A DNA stretch of 64,000 bases, taken from NCBI RefSeq assembly GCF_028769735.1, contig NC_088178.1:6080001-6144000 (forward strand), in the 5' to 3' direction. This stretch comes from Zonotrichia leucophrys gambelii (lineage: Eukaryota > Chordata > Aves > Passeriformes > Passerellidae). This document shows, piece after piece, positions 35,216-46,302 of the stretch. Numbering within the stretch: the first letter of the stretch is position 1; each line of letters opens with the position of its first letter. The position numbers and the translations under genes were made by a program. The notes beneath the pieces were generated by a model. It saw only the letters and a list, made by a program, of their open reading frames with translations. It did no database searches and was not told the origin of the DNA.

Positions 35216-37916
35216 AAAGAAAAAAAATCTGGGAATTCTCTTAGTTATAATAGAAAAAAAAAAAAAAAACCAAAAAAAACCCCAAAAAACCAGAAGGAAA
35301 CTGCATGTTTGTGATTAAATGGATGCCATTTGGAGGAAAATTGTTCCTAGATCCCGAATCCAGACACATCAGGGCAGAAGTTCTGCTGCTGCACTGGATA
35401 ACTCTCTGCTTTGGGAAGCAATGGAGGTGCAGGCACTCTCAGAATCCCTTCTAGACACCTCCAGAACACAATTTGCAAACTCCTTACCTGACACTTCATC
35501 ACATCCTGGCAGAAAGGCACAGTTTTCCCTCTCTAACATGATTTAGAAAGGGTGACCAGTAATGAAAGAACACACACAGGCACACACACATCCCTCAAAG
35601 TGACAAATCTGTGTTAACCCCCTGCTTTAACAGCCATTGATCAGCAGAGAATTCCTGCCTTGGAAGGGCTCTGTAGGCTGGACAAGGTGTCCTTAGGCTG
35701 GCACATTCTGTCATGCTTCAGATTAAACTGCAGAGAGACATAAAGATACCTCCTGTGAAAGTGATCTTTGTGTGGTGCCTTCCTCAGCTCAGGGCATGTC
35801 CTTGAAAAATTGATTTATCTGTGCAAAGAAACCTCAGTGGCTCACAAGCGTGTGGGGCTGGGATGAGGCATCAGCACTGGATGGGGCTGACATAGAGATT
35901 TTCCCCTGAACACAAACACAGCCCCAATTCTGCCCTCCTGCACAATTCCCAGCCTAAAGGCAGCTTGTAAAGAACTGGAACAATTTCAATATATCAATAT
36001 ATTCCTCACTAGACTGAACAGACAGAGATCTCTGGCTGGGCTTTATCGATACAGCAGGTTCTGGGCAGTTTGTGGCAATGAGCCACAAGATTTTTAAGAT
36101 TGCTGAAAGCTGTATTTCCAAGAACTCTGCAGCTTCCCTGAGCAGCACAGCCCTCTTGTAAAACCTCCCAGGATGCAGTAGTTCCTATCATGAGCAAAAA
36201 GGCTGAATTAAACCATCTGAGAAGCTGATTTAAATGTTGAAACACAGGCAGTACAAACCTGATGAAGCTGTTCTACAACTTGGGCTGCACAGCTTCTCAG
36301 TGGCTGCATTTTTGGGAGCTGATAGGTGCTGAGGTCACACAGCGCCTCTCACTCACAAATGTCTCCCACTGTCACTGACTTTCCCAAGACTTGCAGAAAT
36401 TCAGCATTTTGGGGTCTGTGCACTGCTGTTTGTTGGGTTGTACTCTATCTTTGGGTCTGAAGTGGGATCTTCCACCCAGCACTGTGCTGGGATCCCTTTG
36501 CTCTTGGGCTGCAGATTGTGATCACAATTTTTGGCTAAAAATCCCTCTTACTTGTGATGTGAAGAACATTCCTTCCCAAATGTCCTTCCTGTGGGCACCC
36601 CTAGAAGTGCCCAGAGTTATTCCCCTTTTCAAAACCAACCTTCCCTACCAAAGCCAGCACATTAAAAATAAATCAATGCACGACACATGTAGAAGTGGGA
36701 AGTGTCGGCTCTTTCCAGTCAAGCACGAAAGTGGTTGGGTGATTTCAAATTACTTAACAGCACTCTCAGACTCTCATTTCTCCTTTTCAAGATGAGCAAA
36801 CACAGATTTACAGTAACTTGTCATAACATCTCAGTCTAATGAGAAGAGAGAGGGATCAGCTGAATATAAACAGAGTTATGACGCAGCTCACCTGAGCGTG
36901 GCTTGAAATAGAATTCTGTACCAGTCATATCAAAGACGAAGATACTGAACATAAAAATGTGCATCTTACTTCCTGGAATGGCACTTTCCTTCAAATGTTG
37001 TGAACTTTGGAATATACTGAAACTGAATTGGAAAGACCCTCTTGCAACAGATGCAGCAAAGTAGGTGCAAAGTGACTCAAACCTGTATTTAAAAATCATT
37101 GCAACTGTAATTAAACAAAGGAGGATCTGGGCAAGAGGAAACATCTGCCATGTAGAGAAAATGTTGCACCCTTAAGTACCTTCATTGGAAATTTAGTTTT
37201 CTTTCATGGCACGGGAGCAAGCGGAGCTATAAAAGCATAATTTAACATGCCAGTAAAAATAAATTGTAATGCATTTATTCCATATCATATTTATTATGAA
37301 TGGTGCTGCTCAGCAGGGTAGTTAAAAATTAACATCCTATAAGTCACAGAGGGGAAGTTTAGGAGACAAGAGGTGAATGTGTCCTTTGCCAATAGATCTA
37401 AATCTTAACAGAAACCAGGCAGGCTGCTGAGATTTGACTTTATTCCACCAGAAACAGAAAAAACTTGTGGAAGTGTCAAAGAACTCCAGCTCCTAAGGTT
37501 ATAGGCTGAACAAACTGAGGTTTTCAATGCATACATTGAGGTTTTTGGCTGATAGTAACAAAAAAAGCTATTCAATGAACAAATCCAGCCAAAGCAGCTC
37601 CTGACACAGCCTTTGCTGTCTACCCTGAGGAGCACTGAGGGCGTTGTGCACCATCCCAGACACCCCAGGGTCAGTGGTGTCAGGATTTCACCTGGAAACC
37701 CTGTGGAGAGGGAAAGAAATGCAAAATCATGGATGGTGACAGCTTGGGCTCCTAATGATAGGCACAGTGAGAGGATGAAGAGGAAGAATAAATGAGAAAT
37801 TCAACCTGTTCTCTCATCTCTGGGTCCTGGGGTGCAGATTCTCTGGTTGCCTCAGGAATCAGCTTCTGTTGGAGGAAACTGGGTATAACTCTCTCAGTCA
37901 GAAAAAAGAGAGGGGG
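35216..37916. other. Unique sequence containing a weak exon candidate
   Basis: A-rich run at 35256-35285. Weak exon candidate at 36892-36944 (minus). The stretch 37150-37330 is AT-rich with homeodomain-type words (TAATTTAAC, TTTATTATGAATGG). No repeat recognised. Confidence 0.45.
36892..36944 (-). other. Weak exon candidate C (minus strand)
   Basis: 53 bases on the minus strand between a good pyrimidine-rich acceptor (CATTTTTATGTTCAG) and a strong CTCAG|GTGAGC donor. The only frame open throughout has phases 2 in and 1 out and reads IFVFDMTGTEFYFKPRS. No family recognised. The borders are better than most chance sites, but a single species cannot show conservation. Confidence 0.22.
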
Positions 37917-38012
37917 TTTTTTTGGTTGGTTTAGGTTTTGTTGGGGTTTGTTTGTTTGCTTGTTTTGTTTGTTTTGGTTTTTTTTTTTTTTTTTTGGTTG
38001 CTGTTTTTTCAC
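37917..38012 (+). repeat. T/G-rich low-complexity tract
   Basis: TTTGTTTG-like words merge into a T-run of about 18. It encodes a Phe/Cys/Gly-rich spurious frame at 37792-38283. Confidence 0.9.
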
Positions 38013-39430
38013 CTTCTGGAAATTGGAAAGCACCCCTTGGAATGCTGAATTCCCCAGCTCCAGCAGGAGAAACAAAGACTGGGCAGGAGCTCCAGGCTGT
38101 TCTGGGCAGGCAGAGTTGTTGGCCAAGGGCTGGCTGAAGAGCCTGGAGCTCTCCCTGCAGCCATCCCTCCCTGTGCCAGGGAAATTCCTGATAAATAATG
38201 ACATTCAGAACAGCATGAAATTCTGTCCCAGAATTACATTCAGTATCATAATCAGTAGTGTAGTATTTATAGCCCTAGAGTAAAGGAATAAATAAAATAA
38301 TTAATTGCATTATAATGATAGTTATGATAGTGATGATATTACAATAATAATAATAAAAAATAATATTTCCAGCTAATTTTTACCACCCAATTCTGCTTAT
38401 TTCACTCCAAATGCAAACTTATATCAGCTGGATGTTTGCAGCAGAACATCAAAGGAGGTGGGGTAGAATTTTTATGAAAAAGGTTTTGATTTCCCATGAG
38501 AGGAACAGAGTTATCTTAAATCAACTTCCACCACTTTCTCTTCAGGAGGGTGCTGGAGAAAGTATCAATCATTTAAAAGCTGAATTGCTCAGAGCATTTG
38601 GTTTCTCATCATTTCTTTTGACTTCTGGGAAGAAAAAATCCCTGCAATTGCCTTCTGTTTTTCTGTAGTTCCAGGCATATTTTTTTGTGTTTTTTCCCCC
38701 CCATCTCTGCTTTTATTCATGAGTTGTCACAAAAGTAGGAAAACAAGTAGAAAACAAAGCAAAACAAAACAGGAGATAGCTCAGAGAGCTTGACAGTGAG
38801 CTCTGCCCCAAGGCCACCAGTTCAAACCCATCAGAAGTCAGCAGCAGCTCAAGTATCTGAGATTTAATGGTTGTTTGACGACCTCAGTAAAGTGTGGAGC
38901 CTGTTGGTTTCCCACACTGTCACAGCAAGGAAGTCTATGCAGAGAATTTGGAAACAGCTCTTGCTGGGTAGGTGATGCTCCGGGTCACTGATGAGGAATG
39001 TGTTATGGAGAATGGGTTAGAAAAGTTGGTATTCCTCAGAAAATACACAAAAAACACTGCTCAGAAGGCTGGAGCAGAGCTAGGCTCCCCCCAGAAGAGG
39101 AGGAGTATGTAGAGAGGGAGGTCAGAAATGAAAATTTATTTTAAAAATAACAAACTATAACACACAAGTCAGATTTCTAAATTGTTTTTTTTAATTTCAC
39201 TAAAGTTGCTGGACTCCACCGTGGCTCTAAATGCTACTGAAATTATGGTATTAGTGGGAAAAATCAAAGTGCCAGTGGAAACTGGGGTATTGGTTTTAAA
39301 TCCCTGATTTTAACTACTGCTACAACACAAGACAAGACACAATGAGCTAAGAAAGGAAAACATGAGGAATTAAAAAACTAAGACATCGCAGTCCTTTCCT
39401 CCTTTACTGAATTTGCCATCTCCATTCCAG
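38013..39430. other. Unique sequence with AAT-rich patch and tRNA-like segment
   Basis: An AT-rich patch with imperfect AAT units lies at 38330-38365. The tRNA-like segment 38771-38835 is listed separately. No gene recognised. Confidence 0.5.
38771..38835 (+). other. tRNA-like segment, possible SINE head or tRNA relic
   Basis: A box-A-like TAGCTCAGAGA (38777-38787) is followed 42 bases later by a box-B-like AGTTCAAACCC (38819-38829), close to RNA polymerase III internal promoter spacing. The acceptor stem does not pair convincingly, so it is not a functional tRNA. It may be the head of an old tRNA-derived SINE; the downstream body was not recognised. Confidence 0.25.
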
Positions 39431-39510
39431 TGCAAGGTGTCTCGTGGCAGGGGTTGGAATGAGATGAGCTTTAAGATCCCTCCCAATCCAAACCAGTCTG
39501 GGATTCTGTG
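39431..39510 (+). repeat. CR1 3' tip, plus orientation
   Basis: TGCAAGGTGTCTCGTGGCAG, GAGCTTTAAGATCCCTCCCA and CCAGTCTGGGATTCTGTG: only the last 80 bases of a CR1. Confidence 0.85.
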
Positions 39511-40761
39511 AGGGAATTTTTATTTTTTTTTTTACTGAAACAGCCTCTATGCTACAATATAATCTTATTGATAAAGACCTTCATCCTGCTTTAAAAAATG
39601 CCATATAGGAATATCAGTTCCTGCCATGAGCACAGACATTATTTCTATGGGATTAAAGCCTGGTTTCCATCCATGTGCTCAGCAATGGAAGCAAGAAGAG
39701 CTTTCCTCTGCACAGGCATGTGTGAGGATGAGTAAATCCTCACCTGGACCGTGCTTAGTCTGCCCTGGAAGTTTTTTGGTGGAAATTGCTAGAGCTCAGA
39801 TGAGGCTCCCAAATGAGCTACTCCATCTCCAACCAAATTAGATCCTTGACAGAGGAATTACCCTGCAAGTCCTTCTCTGGGTGATCTGGAGTGCAGATTA
39901 GTCTGTCATAAATGTGCTCTCTGGCCTGGAGATGGATGACAATACTCAGGGCACAATTAAGCTGCTTTATTGCCGTACTACCCGTGAGTTGATAACCAGG
40001 GCAACGTTTGTTGGTGGTGTTGTTACAAAGAGGGGACTTTTATTAGAGCTCTTGATTTAAATAATCTGCCCATTTGTGGTCATTAAGGAAATGCTCTGTC
40101 CTCCCATTAAATCAATAGTCTGAAATGCCTTTCACTGTCAGGCTCTGCTATGGTGTAGGGATAAAAGTGGATCTGATAATTAATTAACCTGAGGAGATGG
40201 ACAGCTCATGTCTAATGGCTGCTTCTAGGGCAGCACTACTCAAACTCACCAATTATAAATCAGTCCTACATCACCAAAATCACAGAAGTCCCATGGCAGT
40301 GGTGATGCCCCAATGTCTCCATGGCTCCAGGGATCCTTTCTCTTGGCTGTGACAATTTGTGTGTCTCCCTCACACTCTGGCTTTTCTCATACTTTCCTCA
40401 CAGAGGGAGGCTTTTAGGATATTGGTCCTTTGAATTCCAAAGGGCTCATCTTTTGATTCTTAATGCACTGTGTATGGTCATGGAAATATGTCCCTGGAAA
40501 AGAAAATAATCATTCCTCAAGCTCATTTCCTTGCTCCTCCCATCCGTGTCATAATATCCACTTGGTGATTCAGTCTCCAGCTTTGCCAACCAGCCTCAAA
40601 GCTGTTTAGCTTTATGTCATGCTCTTCTTTTGGGAAACTGCGCCCTTCACCCCCCTGGGAAGGGGCCCTTGGAAAAGCAGATGGTGTTCTCCTCCTGGCA
40701 GAACAACACCAGGAAGTTGAGATCAAAAGGGAAATTGGCAGTGAGTTTTCTACATCCACAT
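39511..40761. other. Unique sequence, possibly conserved non-coding
   Basis: T-run at 39520-39531. The part 39880-40250 has low repeat content and several TAATTAATTA, ATTAAAT and TTATTGCC words of the kind found in developmental enhancers. This is inference only. No gene recognised. Confidence 0.4.
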
Positions 40762-40857
40762 TCATAGAATTATGGAATGGTTTGGGATGGAAGGATCATT
40801 AAAGACCATCTTGCTCCAACACACCTTCCACTAGCCAGGTTGCTCCAAGCCCTGTCC
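40762..40857 (-). repeat. CR1 #1, 3' part (interrupted by an LTR)
   Basis: CATAGAATTATGGAATGG, TTTGGGATGGAAGGATCATT, CACCTTCCACTAGCCAGG and GCTCCAAGCCCTGTCC. It breaks at CTGTCC, which is duplicated beyond the LTR, and continues at 41247 with CTGTCCAACCTGGCCTTGG. Confidence 0.92.
40852..40857. repeat. Target site duplication, left copy (CTGTCC)
   Basis: Identical to 41247-41252. Removing one copy and the LTR between them gives an uninterrupted CR1 sequence. Confidence 0.92.
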
Positions 40858-41246
40858 TGTGACAGTGTTCACAGGGGTCTTATGTTGAAGGAAGAGACTA
40901 AGATCTGACTCCATGTTTCAGAAGGCTTGATTTATTATTTTGTGATATCTATTACATTAAAACCATACTAAAAGAACAGAAGAAAAAGTTTCATCAGAAG
41001 GCTAGCTAAGAATAGAATCAGAAAGAATGATAACAAAGGCTTGTATCTCGGACAGAGAGTCCGAGCCAGCTGACTGTGATTGGCCATTAATTAGAAACAA
41101 GCACACAAGACCAATCACAGATTGGTCCGCCTGTTGCATTCCACAGCAACAGATAACCATTGTTTACATTTTGTTCTTGAGGCCTCTCAGGTTCTCAAGA
41201 GGAAAAAATCTTAAGTAAAAGACTTTCATATAAGATGTCTGCGACA
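40858..41246 (-). mobile_element. Solo ERV LTR, minus orientation, inside a CR1
   Basis: 389 bases beginning TGTGACAGTG and ending TCTGCGACA on the plus strand, so the LTR reads TGTCGCAGAC...CACTGTCACA. It shares GGCCATTAATTAGAAACA, AGACCAATCACAG, CAACAGATAACCATTGTTTA and TTGATTTATTATTTTGTGAT (reverse complement) with the plus-oriented LTR at 9052-9434. The perfect 6-bp target duplication CTGTCC and absence of internal genes show a clean solo LTR. Confidence 0.95.
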
Positions 41247-41427
41247 CTGTCCAACCTGGCCTTGGACACTGCCAGGGATCTGAGAAGCCACAGCTTCTCT
41301 TGGCACCCTGTGCCAGGGCCTGCCCACTCTCACAGGGAATAATTCCTTCCCAATAGCCCAACTAACCCTGCCGTCTGACAGTTTGAAGCCATTCTCCCTT
41401 GTCTTGACCCCCCAGGCCCTTGTCCAG
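41247..41427 (-). repeat. CR1 #1, middle part
   Basis: Resumes at CTGTCCAACCTGGCCTTGGA and continues CACAGCTTCTCTTGGCACCC, GGAATAATTCCTTCCCAATA and GAAGCCATTCTCCCTTGTCT to CCTTGTCCAGA, where a second CR1 3' end begins. Confidence 0.92.
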
Positions 41428-41796
41428 AGAATCCCAGAATCATTAAGGCTGGAAAAACCTTCCCACGCCATCGAGTCCAAGCTGTGCCTGATCCCCACGG
41501 TGTCTCCAGCCCAGAGCCCAGAGTGTCACATCCAGGCCTTCCTGGGACACCTCCAGGGATGGGGACTCTGCACTGCCCTAGGCAGCCCCTGCCAAGGCCT
41601 GACCACCCTTTCCATGGGGAAATTCCTTCTGGTGTCCAGCCTGAGCCTGCCCTGGTCCAGCCTGAGGCCGTTCCCTCTCCTCCTGTCCCTGTCCCTGGGA
41701 GCAGAGCCTGAACCCCCCGGCTGTCCCCTCCTGTCAGGAGTTGTCCAGAGCCACAAGGGCCCCCCTGAGCCTCCTTTGCTCCAGGCTGAACAGCCC
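41428..41796 (-). repeat. CR1 #2, inserted into CR1 #1
   Basis: Begins with its own 3' tail (GAATCCCAGAATCATTAAGG, CTGGAAAAACCTTCCC) and continues CCATCGAGTCCAAGCTGTGC, CAGGCCTTCCTGGGACACCT, GCCTGAGGCCGTTCCCTCTC, GAGCCACAAGGGCCCCCCTG and CTTTGCTCCAGGCTGAACAG. Same subfamily as 19222-19768. The 204-codon plus frame (41383-41997) is a shadow of these two CR1s. Confidence 0.92.
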
Positions 41797-41850
41797 CAAA
41801 TTCCCTCTCCAGTCCTCCTGCAGGCCCAAGAACCTTTCTCAGGAGCCTTG
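41797..41850 (-). repeat. CR1 #1, 5'-side remnant after CR1 #2
   Basis: TTCCCTCTCCAGTCCTCCTG and CAGGCCC are what is expected to follow CCCTTGTCCA in CR1 #1, so the first element appears to resume here. The join is short and the call is less certain than the other parts. Confidence 0.6.
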
Positions 41851-43910
41851 AATAGAAAGCAGCTCCACATAAACAAGCCAGCTCTCATTTCTTCAAGAAT
41901 AATTGGCTTTATCTTTTGCCCACCAGCTATAAGCCCTACTTTTAATTTACTCTTTTTCTTATTCACTTTTTGGTGTAACAGTTCATCGAGGGTTTAAATT
42001 CCTTTTCCCATGCAGCCCTTTCATCATGCTTCTAATTACCTCGCCTAATTGCTCTGAACTGGTACGAGCCCATAATTTTTTTAAATTATTTTCTTTAATT
42101 ACAATTCTTTACCAGAGAAAATGCCACTGGAATGCATCTTACTGAAACAAAACAAAACAAAACAAAACAAAACTGAAATACATCTTCCAGCATTTTGAAT
42201 AATTTGACACACCTTATCTTCACTCTGAGTTTGTCCAAAGTCATGCAGCACCACATGCAAAAAAGGACAAAAATGTACAAAATATTAAAATAACAAGAAG
42301 GATGGAGAGGAGGAGCGCATGTGGAATATTCTCTAAACCTCAGTGTCAATATTTTTCCCCTTTGAAGTGCAAATGCCATCCTCTGTGGAGGAACAATGTC
42401 TTCATTGTGTTAAAGCAAGTCTTTGAATAGTTTTGAGAATCGATGGATGTTAATTGGGTGTGAACAAAACACTTGACATTTCCACAGCAGGACCTGTGGA
42501 TGAAAATTAGCAACTGCTTCTTTTATATCAGCAGAAGACAAGTTGGTTTTTTTTTTTTTAAATCTGTGGAGTGTTTTCATAATTCTGCAACCAAACTTCA
42601 GCAGTGAGAGATGCTCACATGGGGGTAAGAGAGCTGTGATCATAATTTAGAATGACAGAGATTCCTCTGTAAGATACAGGCCACTGACAAAAACTAAAAA
42701 AAAAGTTTAAAAACTCAACTTCAAATTGAATCCCATGCAATACAGTGCTGAAAAGAAGTGCTTTGTTCAAAATTTCCACAGCCTTGTGTTCTGGAAATTT
42801 GATAATGCCAAAGTGGTTTATATTTACATTTTAAAATGGAACCAAAGAGATTTTCTATTACAGTTTGTGAACAAACTGAAGTGTTGTCTTTTCCCATAAC
42901 CCAACACATCGCCTGAGATTACACCAATACAAATCCCCAGAAGGGAAAAATCATTTGTTTAATGACAGTGAAACTCTGAGGACTGAAGCATCTTTATGTA
43001 CATGTATTGGCTCATTTATTGCCTTGCAAGGCTTAGCCTCAGCTTTTCCATTAGCCCTCAGGTCAACAGATGACATCATTTCTATTTTCCAGGATATTTT
43101 GGCTGTCACTGATCTGCAGCACAGTTGCTCTATGAAAGATGAATGTCACCCCTCATCGATACGCTTTGCAATTTAATTAATTTCTCAGCAGTGTATTAAT
43201 TAGGCAACGAGAGTGGCCTGGAACTTCCATAGATGAGATGAGAAATGGATAAAAATTGTCCTAACTTGGCAAAACAAGGCCATGCGTGAGGATGGTGCCA
43301 GTTTCTCCTAAGGAACACTCATTGTCTACTAGGAGAGGCATCTCAGCAAATGCCCAGGCCTTGCTAAGCTGGACATTGGGTTTTGTCCTTTCTAATGACC
43401 AAATTCCCTCCGGACTGGGGAATCTGCTGCTAAATGAGGAAAAACTGCTGCCATGCTGAGAGGGAAGAGTCCAGCCCTCAGCACTAGGGAAAGAACAGAA
43501 CCAAAAGGTGAGAAACCTTCCATGAAAGACAAATTCAACCCAATCTGTGCTCCTCTGATGAGCAGAGACACTGAAACATTCACTGTCCACCATCAGGACA
43601 GTTCTTTCTAACACAAGTTTTATTTTTTACAAGAGAAGCTCTGAAAACAACAGTTTGAAAGACGATTATAGGGGTTTTTTTGCCATGGCCATACATTTCC
43701 TGCAATGCCTACATACAGGGCCTTGAAAACAGATTCTAGCTCCAAAAGAGACCCAGAACTGCTTAGGGCAGGGAGCAATGGACAAAGTGCCCTGGATTAA
43801 CTTGTCATGGCAAGCCAACAAAAGCTGTAGGGTTATGGTTGTGCTCTAGTCCAAAATTCCCAATATTATGGTGCTCTCAAAGGGAAATCATTGAATAGCA
43901 AAACCAAAAA
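41851..43910. other. Unique sequence, AAAAC microsatellite, possible enhancer-like DNA
   Basis: A CAAAA/AAAAC array (about six units) lies at 42145-42173. The stretch 41878-42115 is free of repeats, with TAATTAC, TAATTG and TTTAATTAC words. The 43060-43215 part is similar (CGATACGC, TTTAATTAATTTC). Frames 43261-43614 and others lack support. Confidence 0.4.
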
Positions 43911-44112
43911 CCGGTTTGGGTTGGAAAGAATCTTAAAGGCATCTCATTCCACCCCCTGCCATGGGCAGGGACACCTTCCATAGCCCAGGTTGCTCCAAGC
44001 CCCATCCAACCAGGCCTTGGACACTCCAGGGATCCCGGTGCAGCCACAGCTTCTCTGAGCACCCTGTGCCAGGGCCTCCCCACCCTAACAGAGAGGAATT
44101 TCTCCCAAATCC
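43911..44112 (-). repeat. CR1 3' end, minus orientation
   Basis: CCGGTTTGGGTTGGAAAGAA, CCCTGCCATGGGCAGGGACA, GGTTGCTCCAAGCCCCATCC, CACAGCTTCTCTGAGCACCC and GGAATTTCTCCCAAATCCC. Confidence 0.92.
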
Positions 44113-45000
44113 CTTCCTTACATGGCTGGATTAATACAAATTCACAGGGTTATAATGGCACAGCTCAAGTCAGTTGCCCCTTCAGAGAAAAAATAAAATA
44201 ATATAAGAAAAATGAAAAAATCACTTCTATTTATTTGGGATCAGAGTCATCTCATTTTTCTTCTGGGGTTCAGTATGAGTGCCCCAAAGGTTTTGCTTCC
44301 TGAGGACTCTAAACACAAAACAAATGTGTTTTTTGTCTGAGGTTGCATGAGAAATTTTATTGCTTCTGTCATGGTGGACTGACCTCAAAGCTAACAGAGA
44401 ACAATTTCAAGAGTTGTTTTCATTGTTTTAAGTAGGATGAAAATAAACATGAAGTGCTTGGACAATTGCTTCTTGACTTCTAAGGGGAATGATAATGATT
44501 GTGTTCAAGTGAGAGGGTCCTCTCATCATAGTCAGTGTCCTGCTGAAACAACAAACCCAGGAGGGCTTGTTGTGGAATCCTTGTTGTTCCATGACCACCA
44601 CAGCCCTACAGCACAGCCCAGGTTGAAATGACCACTGCTGGAGCCTGCAGGACCTGGGAAGCAAAGCCAGCCAGACAGAAAGGCACAGCCACCACAGCTG
44701 GGAGGGGAAGCAGCAATCATTAGGAAATCATTCTAGTGTGCAACGACTTCCTAATTGCTCCTGCTGGTTTTGTCAGGCTCCCTGCCGTGCTGGAAGTGTC
44801 AAGACTGCATAAAAAAGCTAAAGCCAAAGAAGCTGGTGGCAGTGCCACACTGGCAGGGTGTGTTCAGGTTGCTGCACAGGTTCTGGCAGCCTATTGTCCA
44901 CTGATAAGAACCTACTTTGGTGCAGTGCTTGCCTTCAAAAGAAGCCTTTGAGGATACCTACAACACAGAAACCATAATTCTGGTGTGTTGGAGCTAGCAG
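44113..45000. other. Unique sequence
   Basis: A-rich patch at 44185-44220. No repeat or gene recognised. Confidence 0.5.
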
Positions 45001-45240
45001 AAGAATCATAGAATCATGGAGTGGTTTTAGCTGAAAAAGACCTCAAAGCTCATCCCATTCCACCCCCTGCCTTGGGCAGGGACATCTTCCGTCAGCCCAG
45101 GTTGCTCCAAGCCCTATCTAGCCTGACCTTGGACACTGCCAGGGATCCAGGGGCAGCCACAGCTTCTCTGGGCACTCTGTGCCAGGGCCTGCCCACCCTC
45201 ACAAGGTAGAATTTCCTTCTATTAATGTAAATCTAAATTT
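45001..45240 (-). repeat. CR1 3' end with intact tail, minus orientation
   Basis: AGAATCATAGAATCATGGAG is the reverse complement of the full CR1 terminal repeat. Then CCACCCCCTGCCTTGGGCAG, GTTGCTCCAAGCCCTATCTA, CAGGGATCCAGGGGCAGCCA and TTCCTTCTATTAATGTAAAT. Confidence 0.95.
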
Positions 45241-46063
45241 GGCCTCTTAATCAGCATTAAACAGAACAAACAGAATTAGCAGAACTATGTCCTGTGATCC
45301 AAGGCCTTTTAGTGAACTAAAAACACCTCATACTTCACCTTGTTTGGGTAAGTGATGAACTTCCCTAGAAACAACAGAGAAAATCTTCCCTGTGCCCCAA
45401 AACTTCCAATCTCAGCAAAACCTGGGTCACCATGAGGGCAAAACCATGTGGAGGAATCAGAATCCTCTATTCTCTTAGTGTCCTTTGAGAATAGCAACAA
45501 ATAATGGCTAAAATTAGTCCAAGTAATTTATTTGGATTTTCAAACGCATTTTGTTGAGTTCCCTGGGGAACACTCAATTCAGCAGCCTTTCAAGAAGAGG
45601 TAAAATAGCAGAAAGGAATGATTTACTTTAATCACCCGAAAAAACAGAACTCCTGGGAGCTGCAGAATTTCCATGCTCAGACAGAAATGTACAGCCTTAT
45701 TTTTTTTTTTTTTCTGAGGGGTGGAGCAGCAATGTAGCAAAGTTTGCCAATTATTTGGGTAAGTTCAGATGAAAGGAGACACATTAAAGGCAATTCAAAG
45801 GGATCCAGCAATTCTGGGTGAGCAGGAGTGGCACTGGCTCCTGGGCAGGTGCTGCTGATGGAATGAAGACTTGTAGCTATTCAGTCACATCCCTGTAAAC
45901 ACCAGGCAAAAAGGAACCATTATTTAGAGGAAGGGAGATTGGGGGAATTTATTAATTTTTATTTTTTAGCTCTCTTGCTAAAAAATAGCAAGGTGAGGTG
46001 TTGTGCTGCACACTACAGATAGATGGTCAACACTTTTAAAACCTCATTTCAGCTATTGCCTGC
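45241..46063. other. Unique sequence
   Basis: T-run at 45700-45712. No repeat or gene recognised. Confidence 0.5.
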
Positions 46064-46302
46064 CTTTAAATATATTATAATAGATATAAATATATAAATA
46101 TATATTATACATATATATTATATGTGTGAATATATATATGTATATATATGTGTATCTATATTTTATATAGATTATATATTATATATATAAATAGATATGT
46201 ATATATATATTATATATACACACATATCTATATTTATATATATTATATATCCCTATATATATCTATATATATCTATATATCTATATGTCTATATGTATTT
46301 CC
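46064..46302 (+). repeat. TA-rich simple sequence with ATATCT units
   Basis: About 240 bases of nearly pure A/T. The right end becomes regular (CTATATATAT). It produces Ile/Tyr-rich spurious frames (46148-46504). Confidence 0.95.

Noticed and set aside
34982..35314. Highly basic 110-codon frame resembling a nuclear protein
   Set aside because: Product of an A/G-only tract with GGAGAAAA units, not of selection.
35488..35505. 18-base minus-strand microexon with good splice borders
   Set aside because: Length gives no coding evidence; such coincidences are expected in 64 kb.
41383..41997. 204-codon plus-strand open frame
   Set aside because: Antisense reading of two nested CR1 copies.
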